Below are positions 52,412 to 61,090 of a stretch of 64,000 bases of DNA, in pieces; the first letter of the stretch is position 1; each line of letters begins with the position of its first letter. Source of the DNA: Marthasterias glacialis (taxonomy: Eukaryota; Echinodermata; Asteroidea; Forcipulatida; Asteriidae); NCBI GenBank assembly GCA_911728455.2, contig OU452223.1:7152174-7216173 (forward strand), read 5' to 3'. The position numbers were made by a program, and so were the translations under genes. The notes below the pieces were generated by a model. It did no database searches, was not told the DNA's origin, and saw only the letters and a list, made by a program, of their open reading frames with translations.

Positions 52412-54530
52412 TTACTGGCCCTTGAACAAAACTAGTTTAGAATACTGGCTTCTGATTTTGCTTCCCTGTAGTTCTTCTTTGACCCTCTTGCCAAAGTCAT
52501 ACGATCGGATGCGTAGATACTGGTGAGCAACTAGGCGCATTAGTAGGATGCCATGCCCGGCCTCACCAACAGGTGCATCTGACGAGTGCTCTGTGGACAA
52601 GAACGCACCACTTCCAATCAACTCTTGTGCCGTGCGGCATTCCATTGTGGCCATCAGCTTAGCCATGGGAGATGGTCGACGATCGTTGAATATACGAACG
52701 ATCACAGTATCCTCTGATGGATATATCAGCCCTCCATTTTCCTTCAGCCGAATAAGATGAAGCTGGGGAGCAAGTGCCCTGTTCTCAGCCGGGTGCCGGA
52801 CGAGAGCTTCCAAGCATTCTGGGCACTTGACTGACTTCATTAACTTCCTGACCACACAACCAGCAATATAAGTGACAACATGGCAGTTGTATTCACTGAG
52901 GGGTGGAAGCACACATGGGGCTATACCCACATCAGGGTGAGGATGAGGAAGTGTGAGGAGCCTAGTGCTGTCTTGTAACGTGGCGTTGGTGTTCGACGAG
53001 GGGGATATGTGGCACTTAAGAAGCTGTCTGTAAGCTCTCCTGAAACACATAAAACAATTTATTGGAAACAATATATTCTCTTTGTGTAGCTTTTTATCCT
53101 ATTACTTGTAAAGGTTTCAACTCTGCATTATACACTACAAACACCTGAGCCGAGTCTTACCTGAACTGTGTCACGGAAGGATTATTGTTGTGTCCTCCCC
53201 TGCCTCTGATAGCCCCAAAAACAATTCCAAATGGTCCTGGCTGAGTTTATAGGTGAGCAGATATCTGCGGATGACAATGTACAACTTGTGTTTTATATCT
53301 GTCATGATATTCCAATGACATTTTTTTAAAACACATTAAGGTTATTTATAAACATACTTAAATCTAGGCCGTGGACCTTCGCATAGGTCTTCAAAGATTC
53401 CATTGATGGACTGGATGTCAGCAAGAAAGCCAATCAGCGTGGTCTTCCTACGCGTGATACATCAAGAGGTTGCCAGTTGCATCCCTCAAGTTCACCAGGT
53501 ACTGTCGAGCTCTTCTGATAAAAGGACGCCATGAAAGTATGTTCTCCACTTTCAAAGGTGCTTTGAATCCTTTTGCGTATGGATTTCTTGAGTTACAGAA
53601 ATCAAACAGCCTGCAAGAGATATTCGAAGAATTCTTAGCACATAATACTAGATTTGAACTACATGCACGTTGTCACTTGGTACTTTGCATTTGAGCATCG
53701 AACATGCTGAAATTTTGAAAGACATACCAGTCAACAATTTTCAGAAAATTGACGGTTGCCTCACAACCTTGAAATTCGGTCCACCCCAGGTCGCTCATAA
53801 ACTCTAAGCCTTTAGCTACTGAGTTGCTGATTGTTTGTGCAGCGAGTGTCACCTTCATTTTCTGCCTATGCCATTGCACATGTCTGGAGCGTAGTTTGTT
53901 GGCAGCTCGGAGTCCTTCCTTCTGTTGCGCCTGTTCAAGATTTTGGATGTACTGCCAAATATTTAATTGATTAACCAAATAATAACAATCAATCAATGAA
54001 ATAAAGTTATTTATTTATTTACGTTTGATTTAGTAAGTTAGTTAGTTACGTTACTCAGTTAATTAGTTTATTCATTCATGTACTTGTCTATATCATAGTG
54101 TAAGGTATCAAGAGTATTCGACAAGACTAAACCAACTTACTAAATGAGCCGGTCTCCCCATCCAGCAGAACTTTCCAGGTCGCAAGAAGATTCCTCATCA
54201 ACTTCAGCATATGGCAGGCATCTAGTATAAACCAGATTTTTGACGTAGGGTCACATGGGTGTTCAAAACAAGTTTGCATGCTATACGGCTGATCCAAGGT
54301 AACGCCAAGGAGTTTGGCAGTTGCCATGTTTGCACTCAACCCACCACCTACCAAAAAACATACATTTTTCTCGGGTAAATTTTTCATTGACATTATTTCT
54401 GGCAATTCCTTGTATCACTTTTCTTATCAATTGGTTTGTGCTTGATTTTGTTGTTTTAAATAAAATAAAGGGAATATTAATTGCTACATACCAGTCAGTG
54501 ACACGACTGTCACCCAGGCATGCAACTCTT
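52412..54530 (-). pseudogene. P-element/THAP9-type transposase, intron-bearing, decayed
   Basis: Minus-strand exons can be joined at GT-AG sites. Order: VTVVSLTG (ends 54,492); intron 54,348-54,491; exon 54,141-54,347 with GGLSANMATAKLLG and LDACHMLKLMRN; exon 53,728-53,951 with YIQNLEQAQQKEGLRAANKL and KMKVTLAAQTISNSVAKGL; intron 53,611-53,727; exon 53,358-53,610 with LFDFCNSRNPYAKGF; intron 53,265-53,357; exon 53,161-53,264 with YKLSQDHLELF and RGRGGHNNNPSVTQFR; intron 53,040-53,160; last exon 52,412-53,039 with YIAGCVVRKL. These are hallmark segments of P-element transposases and THAP9, which cut and paste DNA in the nucleus. Damage: frameshifts near 53,450 (MYH to RRKTTL) and near 53,218 (LELF to GAIRG), and a probable lost acceptor near 53,963. 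No N-terminal THAP zinc-binding domain was found upstream. Confidence 0.88.
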
Positions 54531-55531
54531 CCGCGGAAACGCGGATTTCCGCGTTTTTGAAAAAAAACCCGCCATTCATGAAAAATCCGCGTTTAGAAAA
54601 TAAATCCCGCTGAATTAAAAATTACTTAAAAAAATACAATTATCACGCGAGTCAGAAAAAAACACATACAAGTCATGTACGTGATATTGGATAAAGTCTG
54701 GCTCCGCGGTAGTTTACATGTGCAAAGGCATTACACAGTCTAGACACAGACACATTGCTCCTTGTACAGCATACATTCTTCAGAACATGTGCAGAGACTG
54801 GTTCCAGAGTTTTTCTCTCAATGCTTCACGTGTTGGGATGCGGCGGGAAACAGACGCCTTGAGACTACTATTTGTATCGCTGCTATCGTAGAGGGCGAAT
54901 GATAAATATCATTCGCGATTCTGGCGGCACCGCAGCTGGGTGTACTATATAGGTCTGTCTCCGGATAACATGGGAACTAAAAGGAAACTAGAGTTTCTTG
55001 GCTTTCGGTTTGTGATCGCTAACATGGTGAGGTTGTTCTATTTTGTTAGCATTTTGCATCCCTGAGTTTTAGAGTTTATTTCCTTTATTTTGTTCCTAAA
55101 TTGTTGAGCAGGAACGACCCTTTTGTATGGGATGCCGGTTTTTAATGTTGTTCAAGGGAACCCCAGGGAAGAGACCCATGATGTTGAATAGGCATTGGGC
55201 CTTATTTTCTAGAGGGTTTTTATCACAGGGAGAGATATAAATGCTGTAAGTTTCAAGATCCGTAAGTTTAGGTTCAGCCATGTTTGGGGAAACACTTTTT
55301 AGTGGCGAGCCCCCATTTAAACGGGGTGTTGGCAGAGCACGGCAATGTATACCGGCCAGCCATGCTCGAGCGAGTGCGGTCTAAGGGCCATAATGATTTC
55401 TCTTTAGACTTTTGCTCCAGTCCCTTGCACCTAAACAAAGGTGAATAATAGTCTTTATGTCGCAAGAGAGCGGAAGCGCCATTGCGTGAGGTTAGCCGAA
55501 CGGTTCGGTGGTGCATGGTGTTCAGTGGCTA
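54531..55531. other. Interior of 5.8-kb element upstream of the transposase, unassigned
   Basis: The THAP domain and first exons of the transposase should lie here on the minus strand, but I see no C-x2-4-C...C-x2-H pattern in an open frame. Near 54,528-54,600 short CCGCG/AAA words form overlapping palindromes (CCGCGGAAACGCGGATTTCC). CAGGCATGCAA at 54,515 and TTGCATCCCTG at 55,051-55,061 are a weak inverted pair that could mark another inserted element; no target duplication supports it. Confidence 0.4.
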
Positions 55532-55885
55532 TCTGAATGTGAATATTACGTTCGATTTTTCATCATTATTTACAAATTGTATCAATAATCTGAATACATA
55601 AGTCTTTTTTGTCAAATACTCATGAATAATTGTAAAAAAAAGGATTTAAATTTGGTTCAGTAATTTATTTTTATACGGCTGGAAGTAAAACTAACTCCGA
55701 AGATCACATGATTTATCCGAACCACTTTTTTGGTTCGGATAAATCGTTTTTTGAAAAATGCTCAAAAACTGCAAAATTTTATGGTTTCTTTTAGGAACCG
55801 TTCTTCTCCATTCCTGAAAGACCTTTGAAGTCATATGTTAGCCTATTTTGTAGCCCAAATAGCCCAACGAAGCCGGTGTGCGCCT
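55532..55885 (-). repeat. Right terminal inverted repeat of the 5.8-kb element
   Basis: Reverse complement of the left arm with a few single-base changes and small indels in A or T runs. The outermost bases differ by one G/C change (AGGCGCACACC versus AGGGGCACACC). A TTAA follows directly. Confidence 0.92.
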
Positions 55886-55889
55886 TTAA

Positions 55890-56196
55890 AATACCGTAGA
55901 AAAAGGACCCCACATACACTTAACACGTATCTCAGATAGAAGTGACCTTTGTTATTCTTGCGGCGTCTGGAACACAGATACCATGCTGAACTTGATGCTG
56001 AGTATTCCCAACATAGTACATGTACATTACAGAGCACGAGGAGGGTCTGTACTACGCCGATCACACACAACTTTCGTGTGAAACAGCCTGCGACCTAACA
56101 TGCATAATGCATAATGCATAATGCAAGTAACTGACCAATCGGGACGCTTCGCTGTAGCTCCTTATTGAGCGTGTGGTACGGAAAAAAAAATCGCGG
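55890..56196. other. Flank between transposons, short GCATAAT tandem
   Basis: No gene recognised. At about 56,100-56,124 the heptamer GCATAAT is repeated in tandem three times. The region otherwise holds unassigned sequence between the right TTAA of the 5.8-kb element and the palindromic element that follows. Confidence 0.5.
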
Positions 56197-56735
56197 GCCG
56201 GTGTCGCATGCAATTATGTCCTCTATGCGATACTATCCGGCGGACATTATTGCATATGCAATACCGTCCGCCGGACGATTTTGCATATGCAATTGTGTCC
56301 GCCCGGACGCTGCTGCATAATGCAATTGTGTCCGCCCAGACACATTTGCATATGCAATCGTGTCCGCCACCGTGCAAAACGGTCCTCGAAGCCTGTGTTC
56401 AAATATTCGGCGAAAACAAGCCCCAGGCACGGTTGGCCCGTAGAAATTTTGCTTGTCCATGACACCCCCGGGTTATGTTTATAAATATGTCAAAAGATTT
56501 AAAACAGAAAAAAAACTAAAGCGCTGAAACCGTTGCAGTAAGCTGCAATCATAATACATGAATATTCATGCCGCACATGTGCATACATACGTTCAGTGCA
56601 TGCACGCTCGCTGACGCACAATGTACATGTACGTCGGACGGTTTTGCATAGCCCCGGACACGATTGCATATGCAAAAGTGTCCGGAGCGGACAGTATTGC
56701 ATGGCGGACACAATTGCATCTGACACCGGCACCAT
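56197..56735. mobile_element. Foldback-like palindromic element with TGCATATGCA repeats
   Basis: The left arm begins GCCGGTGTCGCATGCAATTA (about 56,197) and the right arm ends with its approximate reverse complement, CAATTGCATCTGACACCGGC (about 56,716-56,735). Both arms contain repeated units of about 35-40 bp that combine TTGCATATGCAA with TGTCCGCC or CCGGACAC. The centre (about 56,380-56,620) is unrelated sequence. I could not find a clear target-site duplication. The design, arms made of short tandem repeats, resembles the foldback element at 57,446-58,397, although the sequences differ. Confidence 0.6.
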
Positions 56736-57178
56736 AGAGAAAGCTCCGTGGCCGGCACTGACAAGAAATAACAATTTAGACTGTATAAAAAAATTAAGAA
56801 ATTAATATAAATAAATGTATATCGTAAATCTTAGTCAGTAGGCTAAAATGTCTCTTTTATAAATAAGGGCCTAAAAAATAAGAAGTCCAAAAAATCGTCA
56901 CGGCACGTCCGTACGTTCAAACGCACGAGACGTACAACACGAGCGCCTGCAGTACTTGATACGCGTGCGCTGTGGTTAAATCACGCACATTAACTGATTG
57001 CGCGTCTTATTTATGGCATGTGAGTCCTTAACGCACGAAAAAAGGAATAAAGCAGTGGTATGCAAATAGCTGTAACCCAGCCGTACAAGATTTCAAGTTT
57101 CCATATTGTACACAAACATGGATGCGCCCCGACGGCTTCAACGTACGAACAATGCTAGCGCTCTAGTCAATGCTCTAT
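56736..57178. other. Spacer between elements, nothing recognised
   Basis: A stretch with AT-rich parts (56,765-56,885) and CpG-containing parts (56,895-57,010). No coding similarity, RNA gene or repeat structure stands out. Confidence 0.5.
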
Positions 57179-57445
57179 GGTAAAACTATAGATATAGAAT
57201 ACATGTATAAAGACTAGATCGGACGCACGTGCACGCGCACCATTGCATTGTGCACAAAACGTTTTGGTTCACGATGGACGCAGTAAAAAGTCACGTGAAA
57301 AAGGCAACGCGCTAAAAAACTTCTCTTTAGTCAGATCACAGAAAGAGATAATTGAGCCAGTTCTGTGGTACGGTGAGCGTAAAAAAATGATGGGGCCTAT
57401 CCAAGACTGTCCTCCGGGGAACTGTTAAGGAAATATCACTATTAT

Positions 57446-57850
57446 ATGGTGGCCCTGAAGGGACATCGCACATCGCAAACGTGTGCGCATACGTATGCGA
57501 TGTCGTGAAACAAATCGCGAATAAAATGTGCGCACACGTATGCGATGTCGTGAAACAAATCGCGAATATGTGCGCACACGTATGCAATGTCGTAGAATAA
57601 ATCGCGAATATGTGCGCACACGTATGCAATGTCGTGAACCAAATCGCGAATGTGTGCGCACACGTATGCAATGTCGTGAACCAAATCGCGAATGTGTGCG
57701 CACACGTATGCAATGTCGTGAAACAAATCGCGAATGTGTGCGCACACGGTATGCAATGTCGTGAACCAAATCGCGAATATGTGCGCACTCGTCTGCGAAT
57801 ATATTCGCGATGTCGTGAATGTTATTGCATACCTTTGTCGCATACCTTTG
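57446..57850 (+). repeat. Left arm of foldback element, 42-bp tandem units
   Basis: ACGTATGC recurs at 57,491, 57,536, 57,578, 57,620, 57,662 and 57,704, and with one extra G at 57,746: spacing 42 bp except for one 45-bp step. The arm ends with GCGAATATATTCGCGATGTC and a CATACCTTTG stretch that is matched in the right arm. Confidence 0.9.
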
Positions 57851-58038
57851 GGGTGATGTCATAGTTGCGGACAATGTGTTAGTGAACTAGGGAGTATGCA
57901 AGTGGCCCTGGTCCCATTTGTATACCAAAGACATTCAATGCAGGAGCTTGGGTACCAGGCAGGTACATTGTGTATATGCCTGTACGTCTTGATTCCAGAC
58001 TTGGTGCTTCAACCCCCCAGATCAATAGACATTTTATT

Positions 58039-58397
58039 CAAAGGTATGCGACAATGGTATGCAATAAAATTCACGACATCGCGAATATATTCGCAGACGA
58101 GTGCGCACATATTCGCAATTTGGTTCACGACATTGCATACGTGTGCGCACACATTCAGGATTTGTTTCACGACATTGCATACGTGTGCGCACATATTCGC
58201 GATTTGGTTCACGACATTGCATACGTGTGCGCACACATTCGCGATTTGTTTCGCGACATTGCATACGTGTGCGCATATATTCGCGATTTGGTTCACGACA
58301 TTGCATACGTGTGCGCACACATTCGCGAATTGTTTCACGACATTGCATACGTGTGCGCACACGTATGCGATGTGCGATGTCCCTTCAGGGCCACCAT
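58039..58397 (-). repeat. Right arm of foldback element, inverted 42-bp units
   Basis: Reverse complement of the left arm, about 46 bp shorter, consistent with one unit fewer. Units alternate small variants (GATTTGGTTCACG, GATTTGTTTCACG, one GATTTGTTTCGCG) also seen in the left arm, so the arms have been partly homogenised. Confidence 0.9.
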
Positions 58398-58405
58398 ACT
58401 ATTAT

Positions 58406-59600
58406 CAGAAGGGTAGACAGAGAAAGATGGACCAACCGTTGCTGAGTAGACTGGAATGAGCTTTTAAAACCCACGCACTTGCAGTGCTTACAACCGCGTC
58501 AAACTGAGGCTAAAATGGTGCGGCCGTCTACTATGCAGTGCCCTGTATAAGATACCCAAAGTCACGACAGTAAGTTATAAGATTTAAGAGTCTTGTTTTC
58601 AAAACAATTCAAGAAAACATTTATTCCATACTCTGTAAAATTCACAACATTTATAAAGATACGATATTCAATCAGTAGTACAAACCAACCAACCAACAAA
58701 AAACACATTTACAAACAAACAGCAACAATATCACATTAACAAAATCATAAAAACAGGCAATAACTAAACGAAAACGGACAACGGAAAAAGGACAACACAG
58801 AGACGGTTAAAATAAGAGCTTGAAGAAAAAGAAAATACACACACCAAAGAACAATCAATTCCGCATGCTCGGGAAAGCAAGAATTGAAAACAGGTAAGAT
58901 GTTTTCTTTTTCAAGTGCTCGACTGGTTTAGTGGCATAAATCTGTTATGAAAAATGGGGGATGATTCTCGGAAATTTTGGTATGAACTGCCACTGTGAAC
59001 AGAAAACATGCACGCCATTGTTTGTCTATAGGCAAAGCTAGGGTATGGTAAAGTGTTCGTAATATTTTGAAACAAGAAATTTTCATCATTGCTTGCTTAC
59101 TTTTTATGAATTAGTGAAATAATAAGCACATTTTTTCACCACTTGGCAAAATCTTGGGGTGATCCATGGGACATCTCCCCTCTCCAAAAAGTGGGGGTAC
59201 ATATCTCCCACTCCCCAGGACTTACGCCCGTGGTGTCTTTGCGCTTCTGAGTGAGTCTAACCAATTGGATTGACCGCATACAAAATTGAGTGTTTTCCCG
59301 TACGAGTCTTCAAAAAAGTGGTCTGTGTTCTGATCCTCCTTCATGACTCTTCCTCTTCCGACGGCTGTGACAAGCAGCCGCGGCGCAGTTGTAAACCATT
59401 TCTTGTTAGGGCACCACAACACCCTGCTGTATCTTGATACCCACGAGCAATAAACGACGAAAATTCGTTACCAAATGCAAAACTTATACAATTTCACACT
59501 CCCCGCCGAAGAAGCGTTCGTCACGTTGCGAGCAGTGCGCGTTTAAACTTTTTGCCTTTTGCACGTGACTTATGGCGGCGCCCAGTCAGAACCTGCGTAT
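58406..59600. other. Interior of the 2,455-bp element, no coding sequence
   Basis: Positions about 58,590-58,880 are A-rich and C-containing, with a short (CCAA)n run near 58,684-58,700 and a reverse-strand AATAAA near 58,621, which could be the 3' end of an unrecognised minus-strand retroelement. The rest shows no recognised domain. CACGTGACTTATGGCGGCG near 59,562 is GC-rich and promoter-like but unsupported. Confidence 0.4.
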
Positions 59601-59649
59601 TGTACGCGCGACCAATCTAGTCTTTATATTCTATATCTATGGGTAAAAC

Positions 59650-59834
59650 ACCATTCATTTGAAGTGGAATCGAGTTAAGATACTTGCATTTTGAAACGCG
59701 CGTACCATGCGCGTACTAAGCGGGCCATACAAGCGCCCCACAGGCGCCAACAAGTTTTTAAAGGGCGCGCACGCAAATCAGTCACTTTTGGGAGCCAATC
59801 AGCGTTGTTTTGCAGCACATCAAATCCAGGGGCT
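59650..59834. other. Short spacer, nothing recognised
   Basis: About 180 bp between the 8-bp duplication of the preceding transposon and the next inverted-repeat arm. It contains several CpG-rich words and no recognisable gene or repeat. Confidence 0.5.
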
Positions 59835-59850
59835 GGGGATTCCCCTATTA

Positions 59851-60023
59851 TAGACCTTATCCACATGACGTCATTTGAGTAGGGCGCCCCAGCCTAGAGG
59901 TCAAAATGAGGTTGTTCATTGGCCAATCCTCTGCACCGCGCATACAAATCTCTGCGTTTCCATTGTTACATCATCGATTTACCTCTAAGATGGCGGCGTG
60001 ATGACGTCAATGCATAAGGTCTA
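59851..60023. mobile_element. 173-bp MITE with TTA target duplication
   Basis: Ends are inverted: TAGACCTTAT...TGACGTCA at the left and TGACGTCA...ATAAGGTCTA at the right. TTA flanks both sides (59,848-59,850 and 60,024-60,026), the pattern of PIF/Harbinger-type MITEs, although a TA duplication cannot be excluded. The empty site is preserved in the inverted partner copy near 62,085-62,100. Within 173 bp lie two TGACGTCA palindromes (59,866 and 60,002), ATTGGCCAAT (59,918-59,927) and AAGATGGCGGC (59,987-59,997), which match CREB/ATF, CCAAT and YY1 consensus sites. Confidence 0.85.
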
Positions 60024-60141
60024 TTAGGTAAGTCACGCGCAAGTGCACAACTGATGTACTTAAAAAGTATAGATCCTACTTTTCGTTTTAATGTAAAATA
60101 TTCTGCCTGGTTGTTGATTCCACAATATTTTTTGATTTAAT

Positions 60142-60330
60142 TAAAAAAAAAATGTGAGGCAAGTCGCCAGCAGAGACACACGCCAGTAAGGCCAGTAAGT
60201 CACTCGAGGTGTGGGCTACAAATCAATTGTTTCCCCAGGGGCTATTGCCACTATACCCCTGGGGCTGAAACAGGGTTACCATCCATCCATCAGAAGCGTG
60301 GCTGGTAGAGCAGAAAGCTCTACCTCCCCA
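60142..60330. mobile_element. ~190-bp insertion with two perfect hairpins
   Basis: Absent from the inverted partner copy, where TTAATTAA runs straight into CTTTTACG. The insert starts with an A run and ATGTGAGGCAAGTCGCC and ends near CTCTACCTCCCCAA. It contains CCCCAGGGG (60,233-60,241) pairing with CCCCTGGGG (60,256-60,264), and GGTAGAGC (60,304-60,311) pairing with GCTCTACC (60,317-60,324). GGTAGAGC resembles a tRNA D-arm, so a tRNA-derived SINE is possible, but I see no convincing B box. Confidence 0.55.
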
Positions 60331-60356
60331 ACTTTTACGAAGCAATTATGGTTAAG

Positions 60357-61090
60357 TGTGCGTTGCTCATGGAAACAAGTGTCATAAGTGCTTTTAACGG
60401 CTGATTTTGTCTTAACTCTTGGAGCAGCTCCAAAAATCAACAACTTCGCTGGATCCAGGAGGATAAAATTTCGTCCACCCTGTCTTTAAGGTCAATAACC
60501 CACTCTGCAAGCCCAAAGCCGTTATAAATCACTGTGGGGTGAATTGGAGTGCCAGTCTTATACTTGTGTTATTCAAGATCCACGTGCCGCACAAGCTGTT
60601 TTCACAAATTGCATACCGCCCTGTGCCAAGGATCCTTAGCCACAAGGTCAATCAATTACTACACTGAGACAGGTGGCTGCTGTCTTTCAACACTTCTTAC
60701 TCTGCAGTGGTTAGGGTCTGGCCAATGGGAGTCTACAGGCTTGTGGGGTATAACCAGGGGTGATGATTACCTGGAATCCTGGCCTTATTGGCCCATTAAA
60801 ACAAAATAATGACCATGTAAAAATTTGATTATTTTTTTTCTCCCCGCTGATGCGAGGGGCGTGTTTAACAGATTTTCTATTTCATAGCCTCCGTTAAACA
60901 CGATTCGCGGTAAGCAACAAAAAAGCAGCCTTAAACACTCGTTCCTGTGCTTAAACAAGTCTTGTTGTGTAAAAATGGCCGCTATAATTAGGAGGAGAGT
61001 CACAATATTGTCATGATAATCAAATTTGAGCCTCAGTGAAATTGGGCCCCGGTCATGACACTTGTGTCCTTGAGCACAGGCACTTTAACG
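60357..61090. other. Unassigned sequence between inverted arms
   Basis: No coding similarity recognised. The end, near 61,030-61,085 (GCCCCGGTCATGACACTTGT, then GTCCTTGAGCACAGGCACTT), resembles the tail of a dispersed short repeat, but I cannot name a family. Confidence 0.4.

Larger units (their letters stand above)
50080..55885 (-). mobile_element. 5.8-kb DNA transposon with ~350-bp TIRs, TTAA ends
   Basis: The two ends are inverted copies of about 350 bp with only scattered mismatches. The left end reads TTAA then AGGGGCACACCGG (TTAA at 50,076-50,079); the right end reads CCGGTGTGCGCCT then TTAA (55,886-55,889). Both arms stop at the same internal point (CATTCAGA), so they belong to one element rather than two insertions. 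Inside, on the minus strand, is a decayed P/THAP9-type transposase, and on the plus strand a nested retrotransposon fragment. TTAA target duplications are known for piggyBac and Kolobok, whereas P elements normally give 8 bp, so either TTAA is part of the inverted repeat or the element is unusual. Confidence 0.85.
57446..58397. mobile_element. 952-bp foldback-type element with tandem-repeat arms
   Basis: Perfect 8-bp duplication ACTATTAT at 57,438-57,445 and 58,398-58,405. The element starts ATGGTGGCCCTGAAGGGAC and ends with the exact reverse complement. The arms (57,446-57,850 and 58,039-58,397) are inverted copies built from 42-bp units of the type CACGTATGCAATGTCGTGAA + ACAAATCGCGAATATGTGCG; about seven units in the left arm and one fewer in the right. 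The 188-bp centre (57,851-58,038) is single copy. Because 42 is divisible by three, long open frames encoding 14-residue repeats appear in several frames; I treat these as non-coding. Confidence 0.9.
57187..59641. mobile_element. 2,455-bp DNA transposon with 8-bp target duplication
   Basis: GGTAAAAC occurs at 57,179-57,186 and again at 59,642-59,649, directly flanking inverted termini. The left end reads TATAGATATAGAATA and soon TATAAAGACTAGATCGG; the right end, reverse complemented, reads CATAGATATAGAATATAAAG then ACTAGATTGG. A subterminal GTCACGTG...AAAAGGCAA stretch is also shared in inverted orientation. An 8-bp duplication fits hAT or P-like elements. No transposase is recognisable, so this is a non-autonomous copy, and much of its interior is the foldback element described separately. 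Confidence 0.78.
59835..60356 (+). repeat. Left arm of an inverted-repeat pair, with two insertions
   Basis: Segments GGGATTCCCCTATTA, AGGTAAGTCAC, GATGTACTTAAAAAGTATAG, TGTAAAATATTCTGCCTG and TTTTACGAAGCAATTATGG appear in the same order, inverted, at 61,959-62,106. The left arm is interrupted by a 173-bp MITE (59,851-60,023) and a ~190-bp insertion (60,142-60,330) that the right arm lacks. The two arms may be the ends of one old element or two independent copies in opposite orientation. Confidence 0.78.

Noticed and set aside
54968-55024. Possible first exon on the plus strand starting MGTKRKLEFLGF, with a GTGAGG donor-like site
   Set aside because: Only 19 codons, no second exon recognised, and it lies inside a dead transposon.
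54515-55061. hAT-like element with CAGGCATGCAA / TTGCATCCCTG ends
   Set aside because: The inverted match is only about 10 of 11 bases, the flanks show no 8-bp duplication, and the left end overlaps what reads as transposase coding sequence.
57425-57874. Proteins with 14-residue repeats (such as CAHVCNVVNQIANV) around 57.4-58.4 kb
   Set aside because: The 42-bp unit of the foldback arms is divisible by three, so several frames on both strands are open at once, and the mirrored arm gives the same frames inverted.
60304-60324. tRNA gene at GGTAGAGC...GCTCTACC
   Set aside because: The D-arm-like word pairs with itself as a plain hairpin; no acceptor stem, anticodon arm or T-arm can be placed around it.
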